Below, piece after piece: positions 13,704-17,846 of a DNA stretch of 17,846 bases. The position numbers and the translations under genes were made by a program. Each line of letters starts with the position of its first letter. Within the stretch, counting starts at the first letter, position 1. The notes under the pieces were generated by a model, which did not search any database, had not been told where the DNA came from, and saw nothing but the letters and a program-made list of their open reading frames with translations. Origin of the DNA: an uncultured Actinomycetes bacterium (GTDB taxonomy: Bacteria; Actinomycetota; Thermoleophilia; Solirubrobacterales; 70-9); assembly GCA_946886425.1 (NCBI GenBank), contig CAMPIP010000029.1:1-17846 (forward strand), given 5' to 3'.

Positions 13704-15512
13704 TCAGGGGGAAACGGCCGCGTGGACGCGGTCGGTGATGTGGCGGTGGGCCGCGACGTTTGCGTGGCGGTCGGTCCGTATCTCGGTCAGTGAGGTGCCA
13801 GCTGCCAGCGCTTGCGGGAGTTCGGTGAGGGACCCGAGGCGGCGGTGAGGGACATCGAACAGAGCTGCCGCCTTCCCGACGCTTACGCCTCGTGGAGTGC
13901 CCAGCAGCGCCTCGAACTCTTCGCGCTCCAGCGCCCCGGCCTGCGGGAGGAAGTGGAAGATGCCGCCGCCGTCGTTGTCGATGACGACGATGCGGACTGG
14001 CGTTTCGACTTCGCGCAGGGAAGCCAGGGCGCCGAGGTCGTGGAGGAGGCCGAGGTCGCCGGTGAGGATCGTGGTGGGACGGCGGCTCTCGATGGCGGCG
14101 CCGATCCCGGAGGAGACCAGGCCGTCGATGCCATTGGTGCCGCGGTTGCAGAGAAAGAGGGCATCCACGGCGCCGGGGGCGAGGAAGGCCTCCTGGTCAC
14201 GGATCGGCATACTCGAGGCGGTGTAGACGAGGTCTCCGTCGCGGTGTGCGTCGCCGAGGGCGCGGTGCAGGGCGGGCTCGGTGATCGCCGCGGCGCTCGG
14301 GCCGGTCTCTGTGCCTGGGCCGGCTTCCCCGGCGCCTCCGGGCGCCGCCTCGGCAAGCGCCGCCTCGATCGCCTCCTGCGCGGCTCGCTCGGCGGCGAGC
14401 CAGCGCTCCGGGGCGGGCCGCGTGGCGCCGGCGAGCCCTTCGACCCGCGCCGCCCAGCCGGCTGCCAGCTCGGTCGGGTCGGCACGGAGCAGCGCCGCCG
14501 CCCGGCGCGTCGGCTCGTTCCAGCCGCCGCGCGGGTCGATCGCGATTTCGTCGGCGCCGCTGCCGGCCAGCCAGGCCCGCAGCGGCTTGCTGGTCGGCAT
14601 CTCGCCGAAGCGCAGCACCAGGTCGGGGACGACGGAGCGGGCGAAGTGCTCGTCGCGCAGCAGCAGGTCGTAGGAGGCGACGACGTGTGAGCGGTCGTGG
14701 GGGCCGCGTCGCAGCTGCGAGGTCGGCTCGGCGAGGATCGGGAAGCCGGAGACGCGGGCGAGGTGGGCGAGGGGCTCGCGCAGCTCCGGGTCGAGCTGGC
14801 GCCCGGCGACGATCACGCCGGCGATCGCGTCGCCGATGTGTCCGGCCATCTCGTCGAGCAGAAAGGCCGAGGGCTCGACGTCGACCCGGGTCACCGCGGT
14901 CAGCGGCCGCCCGTCGCGCCCCTCCAACGCCAGCGGATCGGTAGCGGTCACCGCGCCCTCGACTGGTAGCGGAGCCAGCGGCTCGCGCCAGGGCAGGTTG
15001 AGGTGCACCGGCCCGGGCCGGATCTCCCCCCGCGCCGCCGCCAGAGCCCGGCAGGCGACCGAGCGGTAGTGCAGCAGCCCCTCGTCGTCGGCGTCGTGGG
15101 TGCCGACTTCGCAGAACCAGCGCACCGCCGAGCCGTAGAGCTTCACCTGGTCGATCGTCTGGCCGGCGCCGACCCCGCGCAGCTCCGGCGGCCGGTCGGC
15201 GGTGAGGACCAGCAGCGGTAGCGCCGACTCGTCCGCCTCGCAGACTGCCGGGTGGTAGTTCGCCGCCGCCGTACCGGACGTGCAGAGCAGCGCCACCGGC
15301 TCGCCGCCCGCCTGCGCCGCGCCGACGGCCAGGAAGCTCGCGCAGCGCTCGTCGAGCACCACGGTCACCTCGATCTCCGGCTGCCGCCATAGCGCCACCG
15401 CCAGCGGCGTCGACCGCGAGCCCGGCGAGATCACCACCCGCCGCAGTCCGCCCCGCGCCAGCTCCTCCGCGAATGCGGAGGCGAGCGCAGTGTTGGCATT
15501 GGTGGCGTCCAT
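13704..15512 (-). CDS. menD: 2-succinyl-5-enolpyruvyl-6-hydroxy-3-cyclohexene-1-carboxylate synthase
   Basis: A 602-residue thiamine diphosphate enzyme that joins 2-oxoglutarate and isochorismate in menaquinone synthesis. N-terminal motifs are VVISPGSRSTPLA (about 26-38), VVLDERCASFLAVG with the cofactor Glu near 54, and TSGTAAANYHPAVCEA. NLPWREPLAP follows near 160. The C-terminal half has NRGTNGIDGLVSSGIGAA, GDLGLLHDLGAL and VIDNDGGGIFHFLPQ, matching MenD. The open frame runs on to 15989, but that part overlaps menC and is not MenD-like; ATG 15512 gives the normal start DATNANTALASAF. No Shine-Dalgarno precedes it; instead a perfect hairpin ends 4 bases upstream. Between the middle and C-terminal domains lies a Gly/Pro-rich linker (PGGAGEAGPGTETGPSAA) that looks longer than usual. 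It converges on menF, 19 bases away. Confidence 0.94.
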   Translation of the reverse strand: MDATNANTALASAFAEELARGGLRRVVISPGSRSTPLAVALWRQPEIEVTVVLDERCASFLAVGAAQAGGEPVALLCTSGTAAANYHPAVCEADESALPLLVLTADRPPELRGVGAGQTIDQVKLYGSAVRWFCEVGTHDADDEGLLHYRSVACRALAAARGEIRPGPVHLNLPWREPLAPLPVEGAVTATDPLALEGRDGRPLTAVTRVDVEPSAFLLDEMAGHIGDAIAGVIVAGRQLDPELREPLAHLARVSGFPILAEPTSQLRRGPHDRSHVVASYDLLLRDEHFARSVVPDLVLRFGEMPTSKPLRAWLAGSGADEIAIDPRGGWNEPTRRAAALLRADPTELAAGWAARVEGLAGATRPAPERWLAAERAAQEAIEAALAEAAPGGAGEAGPGTETGPSAAAITEPALHRALGDAHRDGDLVYTASSMPIRDQEAFLAPGAVDALFLCNRGTNGIDGLVSSGIGAAIESRRPTTILTGDLGLLHDLGALASLREVETPVRIVVIDNDGGGIFHFLPQAGALEREEFEALLGTPRGVSVGKAAALFDVPHRRLGSLTELPQALAAGTSLTEIRTDRHANVAAHRHITDRVHAAVSP

Positions 15513-15515
15513 GGG

Positions 15516-15557
15516 TGGCGCACTTTGTTCCCGGACGGCAGGGAACAAAGTGCGCCA
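15516..15557. repeat. Palindromic element D, fills the menC-menD gap
   Basis: Perfect 17-bp arms TGGCGCACTTTGTTCCC (15516-15532) and GGGAACAAAGTGCGCCA (15541-15557) flank an 8-base loop. It occupies 42 of the 49 bases between the menC stop and the menD start. In the minus-strand mRNA the stem would end 4 bases before the menD ATG, where a Shine-Dalgarno should be, so it could limit menD translation or act as an attenuator. Its sequence resembles element C inside menC (CTTTGT, TCCGGGA, CAAA shared), supporting a repeat family. Structure is certain; function is inferred. Confidence 0.85.
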
Positions 15558-15561
15558 GAGG

Positions 15562-16668
15562 CTAGAGCCGCTGCGCCCGCAGTGCCTCCTCGTCGATCTC
15601 GACGCCGAGGCCGGGACCGGGAGGCGAGTGGATGCGGCCGTCGCGCAGCTCACACTCGACCGCTGCCACGGTCGTCGCGAAGAGGCGCTGGGTGGCGAGC
15701 CCGTGGGCGAGTTCGAGGCGCTCCGGGCGCTCGCGCTCCGCCAGCGTCGCCGCCACCTGGGCGGCGGCGGCGATCCCGACCGGGCCGTCGAGAGCGCTGG
15801 AGAGATAGGCGGGGAGGACGTCAGCGACTGCCACCGCTTCCTCGGGGCCCCCGACCTTGGAGAGCTTGATCCCGGTGAACTCGCAGGCACCCAGCGCCGC
15901 CGCCCGCTCGGCCTCCTCGCAACTGGTGACGCTCTCGTCGGCGGCGAGCGGAATCGAGGTGATCCTGGCCAGCTCGGCGAGGTCCTCAAGCGAGCCGACC
16001 GGCTGCTCCGCCAGCTCGATCTCGAGCGGTTCCAGCTCGGCGAGGACCGCCGCGGCCGTCTCGAGGTCCCAGGCCTGGTTGGCGTCGACCCGGATCCGCG
16101 CCCCGGGCCCGACCGCCTCGCGCACCGCCCGCACCTGCTCGACGTCCTCGCTCACACCCAGCTTCAGCTTGAAGGTCGTGAACCCCTCTGCGGCCCAGGC
16201 CACCGCATCCTCCGCCACCGCCGCCGGCTCGCCCGCGACCAGCGTCGCGTTGCAGGGGATCCCGCCGGCTCCCTCAGGGGTGCGGTCGTCCTTTGTGTCG
16301 CTATCCGGGACAAACGACGACCGCGCCTCGGCGTCTGCGTCGGCGCGCCGACTGCGCAGGTCCAGCAGCGCCGTCAGCGCCGCGCACCGGGCCGGGGCGG
16401 AAAGGGTCGACGCCGCCGCCTCGACGTCGCCCTCACTCAGCGAGTCGAGCTGCGTCAGGGCCTCCAGTTCCCGAACCACGGTCACCAGCGTGGCGCCGCC
16501 GCGCAGCGAGAGCGGCACCGCTTCGCCAAGGCCGACGACGCCCTCCTCCGAGCGCAGGCGCAGCAAGACCATCTCGCGCTGCTCGAGCCGGCCCCGCGCG
16601 GTCACGTACGGCCGTCGGAACGGCAGTGCGTATGGGATCGCCTCGGCGGTGGCGAGCTTCACTCCCAC
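15562..16668 (-). CDS. menC: o-Succinylbenzoate synthase (enolase superfamily)
   Basis: A 368-residue enolase-superfamily enzyme that dehydrates the MenD/MenH product to o-succinylbenzoate. The N-terminal capping domain spans about 1-105. The barrel carries KLK with base Lys169 (FTTFKLKLG), metal ligands Asp195 (RVDANQAW), Glu221 (ELAEQPV) and Asp244 (AADESV), and the second lysine in GIKLSKVGG (Lys268). This superfamily includes racemases and N-acylamino acid racemases with the same residues, so the MenC role leans on the men neighbours. The start is GTG 16668, or GTG 16662 two codons later. Residues 114-130 (EARSSFVPDSDTKDDRT), between capping domain and barrel, are encoded by palindromic element C and look inserted. 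It lies 49 bases after menA and 49 bases before menD. Confidence 0.9.
   Translation of the reverse strand: MGVKLATAEAIPYALPFRRPYVTARGRLEQREMVLLRLRSEEGVVGLGEAVPLSLRGGATLVTVVRELEALTQLDSLSEGDVEAAASTLSAPARCAALTALLDLRSRRADADAEARSSFVPDSDTKDDRTPEGAGGIPCNATLVAGEPAAVAEDAVAWAAEGFTTFKLKLGVSEDVEQVRAVREAVGPGARIRVDANQAWDLETAAAVLAELEPLEIELAEQPVGSLEDLAELARITSIPLAADESVTSCEEAERAAALGACEFTGIKLSKVGGPEEAVAVADVLPAYLSSALDGPVGIAAAAQVAATLAERERPERLELAHGLATQRLFATTVAAVECELRDGRIHSPPGPGLGVEIDEEALRAQRL
16279..16327. repeat. Palindromic element C, in frame in menC
   Basis: Core arms 16282-16296 (GCGGTCGTCCTTTGT) and 16310-16324 (ACAAACGACGACCGC) pair at 14 of 15 positions. The stem extends with a few more pairs outward (GG/CC) and inward to a loop CTATC. 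It encodes a charged loop in MenC, residues 114-130, at the junction between its two domains. It shares CTTTGT...TCCGGGA...CAAA with element D, only about 720 bases away. Confidence 0.75.
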
Positions 16669-16717
16669 AGCCTTGCACTCGCGGCGCGCCCCGGCACGAC
16701 GAGCGCCCCCGCCGGGT

Positions 16718-17599
16718 TCAGCTGGCGATCAACAGCCCGACGGCAACCAGCAGGCTGAAGGCCGCGAGCACGGCGCCGGTCTGGGCCAGGGCTGCGTTGA
16801 GGGCGGGCCCGTCGGTGCGGTTGCTCATCGCCCGCATCGGCTTGACGGCCAGCGGCAGGGCCAGCAGCCCGATCAGCGGCAGCGCGCTCGCGCCGCTGCC
16901 GGCCAGCGAGACCGGCAACAGGACGAAGGCACCCAGAACCAGCAGCCGGTAGAGCATCACCGCGTTGCGGCGGCCCATCCGCACCGCCAGGGTCATCTTG
17001 CCGGCCCGCCGGTCGGTCTCCAGGTCGCGGACGTTGTTGACGACGAGGATCGCCGTGGAGAGGAAGCCGACCGCGATCGAGAGGCCCAGCGGCAGCGCGT
17101 CGAGCTGCTCGACCTGCACGTAGTAGGAGCCGTTGACGGCGACCAGGCCGAAGAAGAGGAAGACGAAGACCTCGCCAAGGCCGGCGTACCCGTAGGGCCG
17201 CGGCCCACCGGTGTAGAGGATGCCGGCGGCGATCGAGACGGCGCCGATCAAGAGGATCACCGCCCCGGCGACGGTCGCCAGGTAGATGCCGCAGGCGACC
17301 GCGACCGCGAAGGCGACCCAGGTCGCGTTCAGTACCCGCTGCGGGGTGACCAGGCCGGCCGAGGTGACCCGCACCGGTCCCAGCCGATCGGCGGTGTCGG
17401 CGCCGCGGCGGGCGTCGGAGTAGTCGTTGGCGAGGTTGGTGCCGATCTGGATGAAGATCGAGCCGACCAGGGCGGCGAGGAAGGCGCCCCAGCGGGGCAG
17501 GTGGCCGACCCACTCGACCGCCGCCGCGGTGCCGACCAGGACCGGCGCGATCGCCGCCGGCAGCGTCCGCGGCCGCGCCGCCATCAGCCAGATCCTCAT
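16718..17599 (-). CDS. menA: 1,4-dihydroxy-2-naphthoate polyprenyltransferase
   Basis: A 293-residue UbiA-family membrane protein that attaches the polyprenyl chain to 1,4-dihydroxy-2-naphthoate, giving demethylmenaquinone. The first aspartate motif is [11 protein letters not shown] (58-68), followed by [18 protein letters not shown] as in MenA; the second is [22 protein letters not shown] (in parts, 188-209), with Asp192, Asp196 and Lys201. About eight to nine hydrophobic helices are seen. ATG 17599 is preceded on the minus strand by an AGAGGG Shine-Dalgarno-like tract and lies 25 bases after the menB stop, so menB and menA are likely co-transcribed. Length and motifs are normal. Confidence 0.95.
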   Translation of the reverse strand: MRIWLMAARPRTLPAAIAPVLVGTAAAVEWVGHLPRWGAFLAALVGSIFIQIGTNLANDYSDARRGADTADRLGPVRVTSAGLVTPQRVLNATWVAFAVAVACGIYLATVAGAVILLIGAVSIAAGILYTGGPRPYGYAGLGEVFVFLFFGLVAVNGSYYVQVEQLDALPLGLSIAVGFLSTAILVVNNVRDLETDRRAGKMTLAVRMGRRNAVMLYRLLVLGAFVLLPVSLAGSGASALPLIGLLALPLAVKPMRAMSNRTDGPALNAALAQTGAVLAAFSLLVAVGLLIAS

Positions 17600-17624
17600 C
17601 GCGCGCCCTCTGTCCCGGCGCTGC

Positions 17625-17846
17625 TCATGATCGCCGCGGGAACTTCGAGAACTCGGGTGGGCGCTTCTCCTTGAAGGCCTCGCGCCCCTCGGCCGCCTCC
17701 TCGCTGCCGTAGAAGAGCAGGTTGGCGTCGTGGGCCAACTGCTGGATCCCGGCGTAGCCGTCCTCGTGAGCGTTGAAGCTGGCCTTGACGAGGCGCAGGG
17801 CGAAGGGGGAGAGGGCGAGCATCTCGCGGCACCAGGCGACCGTCTC
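17625..17846 (-). CDS. menB: 1,4-dihydroxy-2-naphthoyl-CoA synthase, C-terminal end (partial)
   Basis: The final 73 codons of a crotonase-family MenB, which closes the second ring by converting o-succinylbenzoyl-CoA to 1,4-dihydroxy-2-naphthoyl-CoA. The gene continues beyond the right edge of the window. Characteristic tail motifs are [54 protein letters not shown] and the signature ending [13 protein letters not shown]. The ATG at 17822 is internal, since the frame stays MenB-like up to the window edge. It is the first visible gene of the men operon on the minus strand. Confidence 0.94.
   Translation of the reverse strand, partial: ETVAWCREMLALSPFALRLVKASFNAHEDGYAGIQQLAHDANLLFYGSEEAAEGREAFKEKRPPEFSKFPRRS

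Noticed and set aside
14330..14347. Hairpin CGGCGCC-TCCG-GGCGCCG in the MenD linker
   Set aside because: Only 7-bp arms of pure GC in a Gly/Pro-rich region, expected by chance; lacks the CCCTGYC core, so not counted with elements A-F.
15513..15989. N-terminal extension of menD into menC
   Set aside because: The extra 159 codons are Ser/Arg/Pro-rich and overlap menC; MenD normally begins where ATG 15512 places it.
15857..17674. 605-codon plus-strand open frame
   Set aside because: Antisense to menC and menA, both of which have full sets of family motifs; it is low-complexity Ser/Arg.

Overview
The window is a gene-dense, very GC-rich stretch of bacterial chromosome. Codon use is strongly G/C at third positions, GTG and TTG starts occur, and it carries an Excalibur-domain secreted protein, a menaquinone pathway, the GatAB amidotransferase and several starts without a Shine-Dalgarno sequence. 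Together these suggest a high-GC actinobacterium, perhaps of the Thermoleophilia/Solirubrobacterales type. That placement is inferred from style and gene content; there is no rRNA here to prove it.

Layout. Positions 2-1652 (+) hold the 3' end of gatA and complete gatB, overlapping by 8 bases. Positions 1728-3588 (+) hold a small secreted Excalibur protein, a type II NADH dehydrogenase (NDH-2) and a two-helix zinc-ribbon protein. Positions 3595-6888 (-) are an apparent envelope-glycan operon: a GT39-type membrane glycosyltransferase, a DUF2304-like/GT2 fusion resembling polyprenyl-phosphate hexose synthases, and an alpha/beta hydrolase. A small secreted four-cysteine protein of unknown function (7006-7389, +) converges on a second GT39-type protein (7386-8768, -). 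That gene is divergent from a UDP-sulfoquinovose synthase (sqdB, 8845-10020, +). Positions 10046-13684 (+) hold ilvB, ilvN and menF with touching or overlapping ends. Positions 13704-17846 (-) hold a menaquinone operon transcribed menB (partial) - menA - menC - menD, convergent with menF.

How the genes fit together. MenF makes isochorismate for MenD. MenD, MenC, MenB and MenA then carry the pathway to demethylmenaquinone; menE, menH and the final methyltransferase are not in the window. NDH-2 is a likely user of the quinone pool. The GT2 protein probably loads a sugar onto a polyprenyl-phosphate carrier, which the two GT39-type proteins could use as donor outside the membrane. SqdB makes the sulfosugar nucleotide used for sulfolipid or other sulfoquinovose conjugates.

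The most unusual signal is a set of 42-49 bp palindromes between 6.4 and 16.3 kb. Two lie in frame at the same post-RLAR loop of the two paralogous GT39 proteins, one in menC, one in menF, and one (perfect 17-bp arms) fills the menC-menD gap. Several share a loop or core resembling CCCTGYC...GG, so they look like a dispersed palindromic repeat family that tolerates insertion into coding loops. A second notable structure is a nested palindrome over the NDH-2 start: a perfect 19-bp operator-like site inside a perfect 16-bp inverted repeat that includes the start codon. No tRNA, rRNA, CRISPR array, transposase or phage gene was seen. No stretch over 300 bases lacks a gene; the longest gap is about 117 bases (6889-7005).
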